Below, piece by piece: positions 1-6,981 of a stretch of 8,049 bases of DNA (positions are counted from its first letter, which is position 1; every line of letters begins with the position of its first letter). This DNA comes from an uncultured Collinsella sp. Lineage in GTDB: Bacteria; Actinomycetota; Coriobacteriia; Coriobacteriales; Coriobacteriaceae. A model generated the notes under the pieces. That model had not been told where the DNA came from, did not search any database, and saw only the letters and a list, made by a program, of their open reading frames with translations. Where the stretch lies: the NCBI GenBank assembly GCA_902475375.1, contig CABRZC010000085.1:1-8049 (forward strand). Reading direction: 5' to 3'. Position numbers and translations under genes: made by a program.

Positions 1-49
1 CGATATGGTCGGTATTGTCGTTGTAAAGGGGGAAAAATCTGCTGGTCAT
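1..49 (-). CDS. 5' end of an unrecognised gene, cut by the window edge
   Basis: Only the first 16 codons lie in the window, reading MTSRFFPLYNDNTDHI and continuing past position 1. The ATG is at 49-47. An AGAGG Shine-Dalgarno-like sequence sits nine bases upstream of it, and no stop occurs before the edge. It is on the same strand as ddmE and begins 153 bases after the ddmE stop, so it could be a third gene of the defence cassette or the start of an unrelated unit. Sixteen residues are too few to name a family. The call rests on the start codon, the ribosome-binding site and the open frame only. Confidence 0.5.
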   Translation of the reverse strand, partial: MTSRFFPLYNDNTDHI

Positions 50-202
50 GCTCAAGTACCTCTCAACATAAACTGAAAACTCGTTTGCTTGGTCTCTTTT
101 TGAGACCCCATCTGATGTGCTATGGCTGCAGTATATGTTCTCCCCTTTTACAATGCGAGCGTAATTTCAAAAAGTTCTAGGAGCGATAATTGCGCAACAC
201 CA
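50..202. other. Spacer between ddmE and the left-edge gene, with a small hairpin
   Basis: This stretch is more AT-rich than the flanking genes and holds no convincing open frame on the minus strand. It contains a perfect 6-bp stem, GGTCTC (91-96) and GAGACC (102-107), around a five-base loop that is all T on the plus strand and all A on the minus strand. Neither strand has a T run directly after the stem, so it is not a standard intrinsic terminator. On the minus strand TATACT (130-135) matches the -10 consensus in five of six positions, but no good -35 lies 16-18 bases upstream. The hairpin could be a weak ddmE terminator or part of the leader of the next gene. Confidence 0.35.
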
Positions 203-2098
203 TCACTTGTCGCCACCGCCATCCTCTACCGCGCCCTCACGCGCAGCGCACTCGTTGAGATACTTGACCGGAATCGGCCACACGGACGGAGCCTTATAGC
301 GCGAAAGGCCTATGTTGGCCAGCTGAACCAACAACTCAGACAAATCATCGCCGTCGAGTACCTCAATCGAACGCACGTGAATCGCAGTCGCCATATCCTC
401 CTGGGTGCCGTTGTTGACGCCCGCAAAATAGCAAGTCTTGCCCGCACGCTCGAACGTTCCAATGCCGTAATAAGGCGAGTTGTAGCTCTCGAAAATCTCT
501 TTCTTACGCCCTGCTTTGCCTGTGAGCTGATGCTCACCCACCAGGGCCATAAAGTTATTGGAAAACGTCGTCAGTCCCGTATCCCGCACGCGCGCAAGCA
601 TAGACTGCCCGTCCGCATGCACGTCAAAGACATAGGCGCCCTTATCGAGTTTGCCGTCCGCGGTCAGCAGATCGAGCTCCATCTCGTCCTCGGGACCATC
701 CTCTGCCGAATGTGAGGCATAGCGCATGCCCCCATCCGCGCCAATCGCCAACGTAGCGATACGCGAATCCAGCTCAATCTTGTCCTTTGTTTTATGCGGC
801 ACATCGACCAAACCACACACCGTCACCGACTCAATATCCAAAGCATCAAGATCAAACGCCGTCACCCGCTCGTCGACAACATCCTGCTTTACCAGCAGTT
901 CTTTGAGCATGGCGCCCAGGATCGCCTCTTGCGCATTGCGATCCTTTTGCTTTGGCGCCACCTTAAACAGTGGCTCGCACACATCCGGTGTCACGTGCTG
1001 TTCCACCACGCCAGCATGTAAGGCATAGCCGTCGTCCTCAGCAACCTCATTGGGCACAACGACAAGGTTCAGCGCCCGCGAATCCACGGCCCTTCCGCCA
1101 TACGTTGCGCGAACGCCCCACGAGGAATCGTTAAGTCGATCGGCCAGCTGGCGCGCCACTTCGGCAAGCCCATTGCGCGCAAACGACACCACGATTCGCT
1201 GCCCCGCCATGCGCTCCGCAACCACGCGCGCGTACTCATCACCCTTGAGCACCTCGTAGAAACTCTTACGCGGGTATTCCATGAGCGTCACCCGGGCGAA
1301 GTCGCTGTAACGGCGTTCGAGAATCTGCAGCTCTCGATACAAAATGCCCTTCTTGGTATAGGCGACCTTGTCCGCCTGGGCCGAGAACGTCAGATCACGG
1401 CGCTTGGACGGCTTGTCGCCCTTGGCTCGGCGCAGGATGTACTCGTCTTTTTGTTCGTGGGCAAGCACCATCGTCGCCACGGGCGATAGCCTGTAGCCCA
1501 CTTGGCTCTTAATCTTTTCGAGCTCTTTCTCGTCACCTTGTGCCCTGCCAATAAGCACACGGCGCTTGGTAAACGTCCGAATCTTAAGATCAAAGGTGCA
1601 ATCCTCATCGATAACGATTTCAACCGTTTCGATCTTGGCAGGTCCCCTTCCGTCGCTTTCGACAGCATCGCGGCGGGCACCCTTGGCGCTAATGACATAC
1701 AGGTGCCCGGTGTCATTGGGAACTTCGTCCTCAATCCCCTCAAACTGAGAGCAGGAGTTGAACAGCAAGCGGAGCGCAACGTAATCGTCCAACTCGTTCC
1801 AATTAGTTTTAATCGGAACTATCTGCTCCTGATAAAGCGAGGCATTAAGGTCGCCCGTCTGCACGCCCGCTTTGACCATCAGAAAGACGCGGTTGTCTGC
1901 AAGCTGCGTGAGCGCGACGACCTTGCCCGTCTGGCACACATCGGCCATAAAGTTCGCCACGGCATGCTTGCCCGCATCGCCGACGTTGCACCAAAAGACC
2001 GAGTAGCGCTCCTCGGCAGCAGCGGCATCGAGCTGCAACACGAGCTCTGATACGGCGATGTCTCCCAAACCGCACGGCTGGTTATGCTTCGATTGCAC
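203..2098 (-). CDS. ddmE: DdmE-like prokaryotic Argonaute (PIWI-fold plasmid-targeting protein)
   Basis: 631 residues. The C-terminal half has the order expected of an Argonaute MID-PIWI pair. A MID-like segment lies at about 300-405, with LNLVVVPNE at 343-351, Y358 and EQHVTPD at 366-372. A PIWI-like region follows from about 425, with CGLVDVPHK at 428-436 as first strand, IGTFE at 546-550, and the terminal WPIPVKYLNECA at 607-618, which resembles the P-x-P-hydrophobic-x-Y/H ending of other Argonautes. A full DEDX tetrad cannot be traced; only D432 and terminal N615 are possible members. Known DdmE is a catalytically dead, DNA-guided Argonaute of roughly 690 residues that recruits DdmD to plasmids. 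The N-terminal third is not recognised. The GTG start is the first in frame after a TGA and has GGAGG nine bases upstream. It overlaps the ddmD end by 17 bases. The main alternative is a divergent pPIWI-RE protein. Confidence 0.75.
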   Translation of the reverse strand: MQSKHNQPCGLGDIAVSELVLQLDAAAAEERYSVFWCNVGDAGKHAVANFMADVCQTGKVVALTQLADNRVFLMVKAGVQTGDLNASLYQEQIVPIKTNWNELDDYVALRLLFNSCSQFEGIEDEVPNDTGHLYVISAKGARRDAVESDGRGPAKIETVEIVIDEDCTFDLKIRTFTKRRVLIGRAQGDEKELEKIKSQVGYRLSPVATMVLAHEQKDEYILRRAKGDKPSKRRDLTFSAQADKVAYTKKGILYRELQILERRYSDFARVTLMEYPRKSFYEVLKGDEYARVVAERMAGQRIVVSFARNGLAEVARQLADRLNDSSWGVRATYGGRAVDSRALNLVVVPNEVAEDDGYALHAGVVEQHVTPDVCEPLFKVAPKQKDRNAQEAILGAMLKELLVKQDVVDERVTAFDLDALDIESVTVCGLVDVPHKTKDKIELDSRIATLAIGADGGMRYASHSAEDGPEDEMELDLLTADGKLDKGAYVFDVHADGQSMLARVRDTGLTTFSNNFMALVGEHQLTGKAGRKKEIFESYNSPYYGIGTFERAGKTCYFAGVNNGTQEDMATAIHVRSIEVLDGDDLSELLVQLANIGLSRYKAPSVWPIPVKYLNECAAREGAVEDGGGDK

Positions 2099-5000
2099 GG
2101 CCGATCGCCTCCATCATCTCCAAATTGATTGCACCGTCGGCGGCCATATAAGGAACGGAGAACACAGTCCCCTCAGCATCGAGTGCCTTGGGCACGCACT
2201 CAAGCGCTGCCTCATCAGCCAAAACGTTGACGATTAGCAGGCGTTTCGCCCCAACCTTTTGAGCCTTCGCCCTAAAGCGCTCGGCATCCGACGCCTCGCG
2301 ACCGTCGCGAACATAAGCGATATAGGCACCGATGCGATAGTGCTTAAAATCGATCCATACCCCGGTCGTGTTGCCAGCAGCATCGAGCACCTCAAAGTCG
2401 CCACCTGTCTCGGCGTGTGCCGCATCGCCACGCGTAAGCGAATAGCGGCCGTCGTAATATGCCTCAAAGATTGCCCTTCCGGCAGATTCTCCCAGCTCAC
2501 CCAGGTAGACCGCCTGGAACATATAGGGCGTCATGTGCGCCGTCGCCGCCGGCTGCAGCGTTGTGGGCACCCCGTCGCTCGACCAACGCTCACGCACTTC
2601 GCGAATTGACAGCAGCTCGGGTACGCGCGCCGCCGCCTGGCTCACCTGGCGAACCGTCGCGCCCTTTAAGCCCTCCTTGCAGTGGCAACGATCCTCCAGA
2701 CGAGCAGCAATCTGCTCGACGGGCTCACCATCGTAGCTAGGGAATTCAAAGTGCGGCACCTTGCATGCCCCGCCTTCTGCATAGGCATAGCCATTTGCAG
2801 CATGCGACATGCGCAGCGCGGTACTCCGGCGCTCTGGGTATTGCGCGAGATCTTCCCACGGCAGGCAAAAATGATGCAGGTAAAAGTCGCGCTCGCCATC
2901 AAAAGCAGTGAGATCTTCGTCCCCGGCGTTTAGCGAGGTAACTTTCCACGCCAGCTTTTCGTGCTTTTGCTTGGCAAGGTTGTTCCTAAAGGCGGCAAGG
3001 TTCTGCTGCTTAACGGCAGCGTGTTCCTTGTTGTCCGTCATATGGTTGTTGGCAGCGGCGCAGGCACCAACCACCTGCTCAAGCTCGTAGCCCATCGGCA
3101 AATCATGCAAGAACGAAAAGTTGCAATCGTTCGCAATCTCGCGGTCGAGCAGCACCTGCACGCAAGGCATCTTTACACTCGTGCGCATCAGGCGACCCAC
3201 AGCCTGTGCCACAATGCGAGCGCCTTCGGCCTGATAAGAGAGGGTGTCGCGCACCGGCAGGCTCTTATTAACGCCAGATAGAAGCATCCGTACGTTCCGG
3301 CGCTTTTGAGTAAACGGAACCTCGCCGCGCGCTACCAGTTCCTCCTGCTCCACCACGCCAAGTAGCGCCTGCTGGACAAACTTATTTGAGTTGATCTCCA
3401 CTCCCCAGGTCAAACGACTTGTGGGCGACTCGATATATAAGAAATCAAGATCCATCTTGGGGCGACGGTCGGCATTTTCAAAGCCGCAATCGACCTGATG
3501 AACCATGTCGCACAGATTCTCCGGCACCTTGTATTTGAGATTCTTGGAAAAGCCACCGGCCGAAAGATTGATAAACATCAGGGTCGGCTGGCCCAGCTCG
3601 AGACGTTTTTGAGCGCCACGCCAACCTGCATCCCATTCCGCAGCGTTAAAGCACGGCACCATGTCCTTGGCGGCCTCAAGCGATTTCTCGTACGACATCT
3701 CGGGGCACTTGATGTTTCTAATCACCAGCTCCGCGACAATCTCGCGCGCAAGATCCAGCGCCAGACTATTGAATTCGCCATGGTTTCCCATGTGGCGCGT
3801 GGTAAAAACGGCTCCCGCCCGTTGCTCGTTACGCGCCACACCACGGGCCCAAGTACTCACGGCAACAAGCGTCTTGCTCAGGCGCTTCAGCTCAAACTCG
3901 ATGCTCTTGGCGTCGCTCACGCCCACCCTGTCAGCAATCTTTAAGCGCAAGCGCACCGCAAGTCCCTCACTCACGCCAATCCCGTCAAAGAACCGCATCG
4001 CGCGCTCGTACACCTCGTCGGGCGACACAATGATGCCGCCAAAGGCGCCGCCTGCCAGCGCGACCATGCCGGCAATTTCCTTGGACTCATCCACCCAGGC
4101 AATATCGACGTCGTACTCCTTCGCAGCCTGTTTGTTAAACAGCTTAGTCTGTCGCACGATTTCCTGGTTGAGCTCGCCAATCCAAGCGTCCTTGCGAACC
4201 ACGCCATGAACCTCGTCAAGGTAATCGAGGTTGAAGTTTTTGACGGTCGGCGCACTCCATGTTGCGCTCATACACACGCAAGGCGCTTTGGCGGCAATGG
4301 AGGCAAGGTAGGCCTCGGGCATGCGCTCAATGCCGTGGCTGGTTAGGTACGTGGTAAACATGTGCTCGATGGTGGTTTCCATCACTAGATAATCGACACC
4401 ACGCGCATACATCGAGTCGTCGGCGGCATCGATCTCGTCATTCTTGCGATCTTTAAAGAACAGCGCCAGCATCAACGAATCCCAAAAATACTTCTCGCTG
4501 GTCTGGTTGTTCCTAATGCCCAGGGCATCGATGATGTTCTTGCGCGAAAGGTCGTCCTTGTACGAAATGCTGCCGTAGTACAGCTTGTCCATAAGCGTGG
4601 CGCAACGGGCGAGATGACCCACCACCATCCTGACCAGACCGCGTGCACGACGCACCGCCTTGCTGACGGTTTGCTGCCCACTCCCTCCGCGAGTGATAAT
4701 CATATTGCGAGTACCGCCCTCATTGAGTTTGAAGCGCAACGGATTCGCCGAGTTGTCGCCCACCGAAATATCGTCGCTGCCAAACAGATGTCGACCGGAG
4801 AGCTGCTCTTCTTTCGCCTCGTCAGACAGCGCAAAAGGCGGACGCAGTTTCATGTCCTTAATACAAGAGGCGAGTGCCTTTTGAATTTTCTTGGCATCCT
4901 TGGCGATTTCTTCGGCATCTTCCTCTACGCTCGCCCGCGAAACCCTGTTCCTCTCGGCGTTTGACCCTTTGTGATCGCCCGACGTGGAAGCGTGCGTATA

Positions 5001-6014
5001 GACCGCCATCCATTGATCTCGATTCCCCAGTAGCAAGGGGTCCACCACACCGCCGTTAAAATGACGATCGAGGATACGCAATACTTCGTCCGGTTGAAAC
5101 GTCACGGGATCGTCTGTCAGCGTCGACAGTATGTCGGCCTTCATGTGGTCGATTTCATCAAAGATAAACAGGCCCTTCTCGGCAGCCATTGCGTTAAAGA
5201 GCACAACGCCTGCACCGGTCACTGTATCGATCCTATTGATGAGCTTTTGCGGCGTCAGGGCAATCACATGCGGTATGCTCTCGTCATTGAGCAGGGCAGA
5301 CGGCCAAATCTGGGGGATCACCTCCATGCCGCGCGTGATGTTTTTGAGCTCGTGGCTCACAGCCCAACGCAAGCTCGCATCCGCCGACGATAGCTTGTCG
5401 CGAAGGGCGGGGGTCAAACGGTCTGCAACACCTCCCAGACGATTTCGAGTGTCAAGGATGCCCAAAAGGTCATCGGCGATCTCCATCGCGTTGCCCCACG
5501 CTCGCTTAATGATGCGATGAGAGCTCTCGTCGTCCGCCTCGATGGGACACGGAATGTCGCGCACGCCCACGGCGCCCTTACCGCGCGTAGTCTCAATCCA
5601 ATGCAGGATGTTATCGCCCGCACGCGGAAGATCGAACACCATGCGCTGCGCGGCATCGCCATCCATGCCCTGTTCAACCAGCAATTTGCGCACGCTCGCA
5701 ACGTAGTTGTCGCGGTTGTCCTTACCCGGCACCACAAACACCAGGTAACGACGGCCCGGGCACTTGTTAAAACAGCCCGAATCGTCCCAGCCACCGGCGA
5801 TGAGGTCGGCTGTGACCTGCTCGGCCGTATAGTTTTTACCCGAGCCCGTCGTGGCGCCCAAAAAGTACAGGCCATTGTTGCCCTGATCCTTGGGGGCAAA
5901 CAGCGCACGCTCAAAAAACTCGCGCATCGCCTTTTGACGTGCAAGATAGGGAGCGAGCTCCTTGTCGTCCGCAGACGACGGATTCGATTGGCAGTTGAGA
6001 TCCCACATAGCCAT
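2082..6014 (-). CDS. ddmD: DdmD-like helicase-nuclease fusion
   Basis: 1310 residues from the ATG at 6014. Helicase motifs appear in order: Walker A GATTGSGKNYT (53-63, K60), VVPGKDNRDNY (95-105), LTPQKLINR (253-261), the Walker B box FDEIDH (285-290), motif III MSATW (582-586) and motif VI QAVGRLMRTS (937-946). The C-terminus (about 1160-1310) carries a PD-(D/E)XK nuclease signature: E1184, D1206 in GGDFEVLD, and D1222-x-K1224 in WIDFKHY. Known DdmD (roughly 1200 residues) is a DinG-like superfamily 2 translocase with this nuclease at its C-terminus. It is loaded on plasmid DNA by DdmE and degrades it. Oddities: N61 follows the Walker A lysine where T or S is usual, and Walker B is DEID rather than DEAH. 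A charged helical stretch at about 360-410 may be an insertion. An in-frame TTG at 6020 is only two bases from the ribosome-binding site, so the ATG is preferred. Cas3 is unlikely because there is no HD domain. Confidence 0.82.
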   Translation of the reverse strand: MAMWDLNCQSNPSSADDKELAPYLARQKAMREFFERALFAPKDQGNNGLYFLGATTGSGKNYTAEQVTADLIAGGWDDSGCFNKCPGRRYLVFVVPGKDNRDNYVASVRKLLVEQGMDGDAAQRMVFDLPRAGDNILHWIETTRGKGAVGVRDIPCPIEADDESSHRIIKRAWGNAMEIADDLLGILDTRNRLGGVADRLTPALRDKLSSADASLRWAVSHELKNITRGMEVIPQIWPSALLNDESIPHVIALTPQKLINRIDTVTGAGVVLFNAMAAEKGLFIFDEIDHMKADILSTLTDDPVTFQPDEVLRILDRHFNGGVVDPLLLGNRDQWMAVYTHASTSGDHKGSNAERNRVSRASVEEDAEEIAKDAKKIQKALASCIKDMKLRPPFALSDEAKEEQLSGRHLFGSDDISVGDNSANPLRFKLNEGGTRNMIITRGGSGQQTVSKAVRRARGLVRMVVGHLARCATLMDKLYYGSISYKDDLSRKNIIDALGIRNNQTSEKYFWDSLMLALFFKDRKNDEIDAADDSMYARGVDYLVMETTIEHMFTTYLTSHGIERMPEAYLASIAAKAPCVCMSATWSAPTVKNFNLDYLDEVHGVVRKDAWIGELNQEIVRQTKLFNKQAAKEYDVDIAWVDESKEIAGMVALAGGAFGGIIVSPDEVYERAMRFFDGIGVSEGLAVRLRLKIADRVGVSDAKSIEFELKRLSKTLVAVSTWARGVARNEQRAGAVFTTRHMGNHGEFNSLALDLAREIVAELVIRNIKCPEMSYEKSLEAAKDMVPCFNAAEWDAGWRGAQKRLELGQPTLMFINLSAGGFSKNLKYKVPENLCDMVHQVDCGFENADRRPKMDLDFLYIESPTSRLTWGVEINSNKFVQQALLGVVEQEELVARGEVPFTQKRRNVRMLLSGVNKSLPVRDTLSYQAEGARIVAQAVGRLMRTSVKMPCVQVLLDREIANDCNFSFLHDLPMGYELEQVVGACAAANNHMTDNKEHAAVKQQNLAAFRNNLAKQKHEKLAWKVTSLNAGDEDLTAFDGERDFYLHHFCLPWEDLAQYPERRSTALRMSHAANGYAYAEGGACKVPHFEFPSYDGEPVEQIAARLEDRCHCKEGLKGATVRQVSQAAARVPELLSIREVRERWSSDGVPTTLQPAATAHMTPYMFQAVYLGELGESAGRAIFEAYYDGRYSLTRGDAAHAETGGDFEVLDAAGNTTGVWIDFKHYRIGAYIAYVRDGREASDAERFRAKAQKVGAKRLLIVNVLADEAALECVPKALDAEGTVFSVPYMAADGAINLEMMEAIGRAIEA
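2108..2112 (-). promoter_or_regulatory. Ribosome-binding site of ddmE inside the ddmD 3' end
   Basis: GGAGG on the minus strand lies nine bases before the GTG start at 2098, inside the last codons of ddmD. The GTG is the first possible start after an in-frame TGA, so this site fixes the start. Its position before the ddmD stop (2084-2082) implies translational coupling of the two proteins. Confidence 0.65.
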
Positions 6015-6021
6015 GGTCAAA

Positions 6022-6026
6022 CCTCC
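6022..6026 (-). promoter_or_regulatory. Ribosome-binding site that sets the ddmD start
   Basis: GGAGG on the minus strand lies seven bases before ATG 6014 and only two bases before the in-frame TTG at 6020. The spacing favours the ATG, which shortens the protein by two residues. A third in-frame ATG at 6008 is 13 bases away and less likely. Confidence 0.7.
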
Positions 6027-6029
6027 GAT

Positions 6030-6104
6030 TTAGTTGTTACACGTGTTTGATACCATCCCGTGCGGACAAAACTCGCGCTGGGCGGTCAAGGCGGCGGCGT
6101 CCAT
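6030..6104 (-). CDS. Possible 24-codon leader peptide before ddmD
   Basis: An ATG at 6104 opens a frame of 24 codons beginning MDAAALTAQREF and ending CNN at a TAA (6032-6030), just three bases before the ddmD ribosome-binding site. There is no strong Shine-Dalgarno sequence in front of the ATG, and the peptide shows no run of a single amino acid of the kind used in attenuators. Its stop placed immediately before the ddmD ribosome-binding site would allow translation of the leader to influence ddmD initiation, but chance is the simpler explanation. Confidence 0.18.
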   Translation of the reverse strand: MDAAALTAQREFCPHGMVSNTCNN

Positions 6105-6147
6105 GCCGCTTGAGAGAAGAAAGAAAGGAAAGAGGAGCAGTCAGCGA

Positions 6148-6168
6148 CTACTCGCACGAAGCGAGCAG
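6148..6168 (-). other. Hairpin at the end of the start-less frame
   Basis: CTACTCGC and GCGAGCAG pair around the five-base loop ACGAA, giving a stem of seven pairs with one mismatch. It overlaps the TAG at 6150-6148. On the minus strand it is followed about ten bases later by a long pyrimidine tract rather than a clean T run, so termination here would be weak at best. Confidence 0.25.
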
Positions 6169-6342
6169 TTTCTTAAGATCGCACTCCAACGCCTCGCGCT
6201 CTTTGGCATCGATCACTGCAAGGGCGACACGCATCAGGGATGCATCGGCGGCAGACTCCTGAACCTGGTCGGGGCGCTTGCTAAAGCTTTTCCCGGCAGC
6301 CTTCCGATCGGTCGCGCCGTTCAGTGCGGTGGCTAAAGATTG
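6148..6342 (-). pseudogene. Start-less open frame: frameshifted tail of the upstream gene, or a degraded small gene
   Basis: Minus-strand frame of 64 sense codons opened by a TGA at 6345-6343 and closed by TAG at 6150-6148. It has no ATG, GTG or TTG near its beginning; the first ATG (6234) would give only 28 residues, starting MRVALAVIDAKEREALE. The translation looks like real protein: a Lys/Ser/Ala-rich stretch followed by an amphipathic, charged helix ending KKLLASCE, with mostly C/G third positions. It overlaps the last few codons of the 206-residue acidic gene in another frame, so the simplest reading is that an ancestral longer protein continued here and lost the frame near CTTTAG. A CTG start at about 6327 or programmed frameshifting are alternatives. 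No family is recognised. Confidence 0.35.
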
Positions 6343-6953
6343 TCATCGGACTTTGCGCTGGCTTTGGCCGCCTCTTCGCCCGCGATCAGGTCCTTAACCG
6401 TTATATACGCACTGTACGTAGCATCCTCGATCTTTTCCAAAACATCATCAGGGTCGCAAGTGCCCCAAGTTTCTTCGAGGACTCGAGCCAATCCCCAAGC
6501 AGCGCTGAGCAGGACGTCAACGTCCTTTAGATCTAAATGATCGACCGTAAAGGGATAGTCCGCGCACTCCAGTAGATACGTGTCAACTGCGCCAATTGCC
6601 TCAGCCACGTATGGCTCAAGATCGCAATGGGGTTGGAGGGCGCACAGCGCCTTGTGCGGATCGGTCGGCTCGATCCAATACAGCGTTGTCGCATCCTCGC
6701 ATTTCTCGAGCGGATAACGCTCAACCGCCTTCTCCCAACTTTCATACCAAGGATCGGCATCGCCGTCCGTCATCGACCTGCAAAGATCAATCGCCGCAGA
6801 AACAGTCGCACACGAGCATCTATAACTGGCGCCTTTCCTAAAATCATCATTGAGCTCGTCGTCGCCAGACAGCCTCGCCTCCATGATCAGAAACGGGCCG
6901 TCATCATCTGTAATGCTCATGGGATAGTTGTCACATTCGTAGTACGGATACAT
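6333..6953 (-). CDS. Unrecognised, highly acidic protein (206 aa)
   Basis: The frame extends back to 7127, but ATG 6953 is chosen: it has GGAG five bases upstream and lies 28 bases after the stop of the preceding gene, while the longer start would overlap that gene by over 140 bases. The protein begins MYPYYECDNYPMS. By my count it has 46 Asp/Glu against 15 Lys/Arg, so it is strongly negative. Nine cysteines are scattered through it, including CSC at 46-48. It has no signal peptide or membrane segment. The C-terminal half (about 110-200) looks helical, with an acidic helix near 141-195. I do not recognise the family. Strong acidity is seen in DNA-mimic proteins but is not proof of that role. 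Same strand as ddmD, about 320 bases upstream of it. Confidence 0.75.
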   Translation of the reverse strand: MYPYYECDNYPMSITDDDGPFLIMEARLSGDDELNDDFRKGASYRCSCATVSAAIDLCRSMTDGDADPWYESWEKAVERYPLEKCEDATTLYWIEPTDPHKALCALQPHCDLEPYVAEAIGAVDTYLLECADYPFTVDHLDLKDVDVLLSAAWGLARVLEETWGTCDPDDVLEKIEDATYSAYITVKDLIAGEEAAKASAKSDDNL

Positions 6954-6958
6954 TTTGT

Positions 6959-6962
6959 CTCC
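6959..6962 (-). promoter_or_regulatory. Ribosome-binding site that selects the 206-aa start
   Basis: GGAG on the minus strand is five bases before ATG 6953. It supports this start over the upstream in-frame ATGs near 7127, which lie inside the preceding gene. Confidence 0.6.
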
Positions 6963-6981
6963 AATCAACCGTTCGGTCACA

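Larger units (their letters stand above)
6015..6147 (-). other. Leader region upstream of ddmD
   Basis: This non-conserved-looking stretch separates the start-less frame from ddmD. On the plus strand it holds an uninterrupted 26-base purine run (6112-6137), so the ddmD-sense strand is a pure pyrimidine tract. It also has an 8-bp palindrome ACACGTGT (6039-6046). I found no convincing -35/-10 pair with 16-18 base spacing on the minus strand. ddmD may therefore be read from further upstream, or from a weak or non-sigma70 promoter. Confidence 0.3.

Noticed and set aside
91..107. Hairpin as a rho-independent terminator
   Set aside because: The stem is only six pairs and neither strand has a T run after it.
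21..153. Inverted repeat TTGTAAAGGGG (21-31) and CCCCTTTTACAA (142-153) as a small transposon
   Set aside because: The arms differ by one base, one lies inside the start of the left-edge gene, and I see no target-site duplication, so chance or a weak regulatory pairing is more likely.
122..715. 197-codon plus-strand open frame opposite ddmE
   Set aside because: It lies antisense to the PIWI-like coding region, has no ribosome-binding site, and its composition is that of a reverse-complement shadow.
1502..2050. 182-codon plus-strand open frame opposite ddmE
   Set aside because: It is antisense to a well-supported gene and has no start signals.
3661..4209. 182-codon plus-strand open frame opposite ddmD
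   Set aside because: It is Ser/Ala/Thr-rich as expected from a shadow frame, lies inside the helicase gene and has no ribosome-binding site.
203..6014. Three-gene pPIWI-RE system (PIWI, DinG helicase, separate nuclease)
   Set aside because: The nuclease is fused to the helicase and only two genes are present, and the PIWI protein is shorter than usual for pPIWI-RE. DdmDE fits better, although a distant relationship is possible.
2082..6014. Cas3 of a type I CRISPR system
   Set aside because: There is no HD nuclease domain, the nuclease is a C-terminal PD-(D/E)XK type, and no cas genes or repeat array are present.
5517..6050. 177-codon plus-strand open frame over the ddmD start
   Set aside because: It is antisense to the Walker A region and the ddmD ribosome-binding site, with an Arg/His-rich shadow composition.
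6233..6247. Four-codon ATG-TGA frame overlapping the ATG at 6234
   Set aside because: The overlap could suggest reinitiation, but the frame is too short and unsupported to be more than chance.
6034..6336. 100-codon plus-strand frame across the ddmD leader
   Set aside because: It begins with a weak TTG and no Shine-Dalgarno sequence, ends inside the neighbouring gene's stop, and competes with the more coding-like minus-strand frame.
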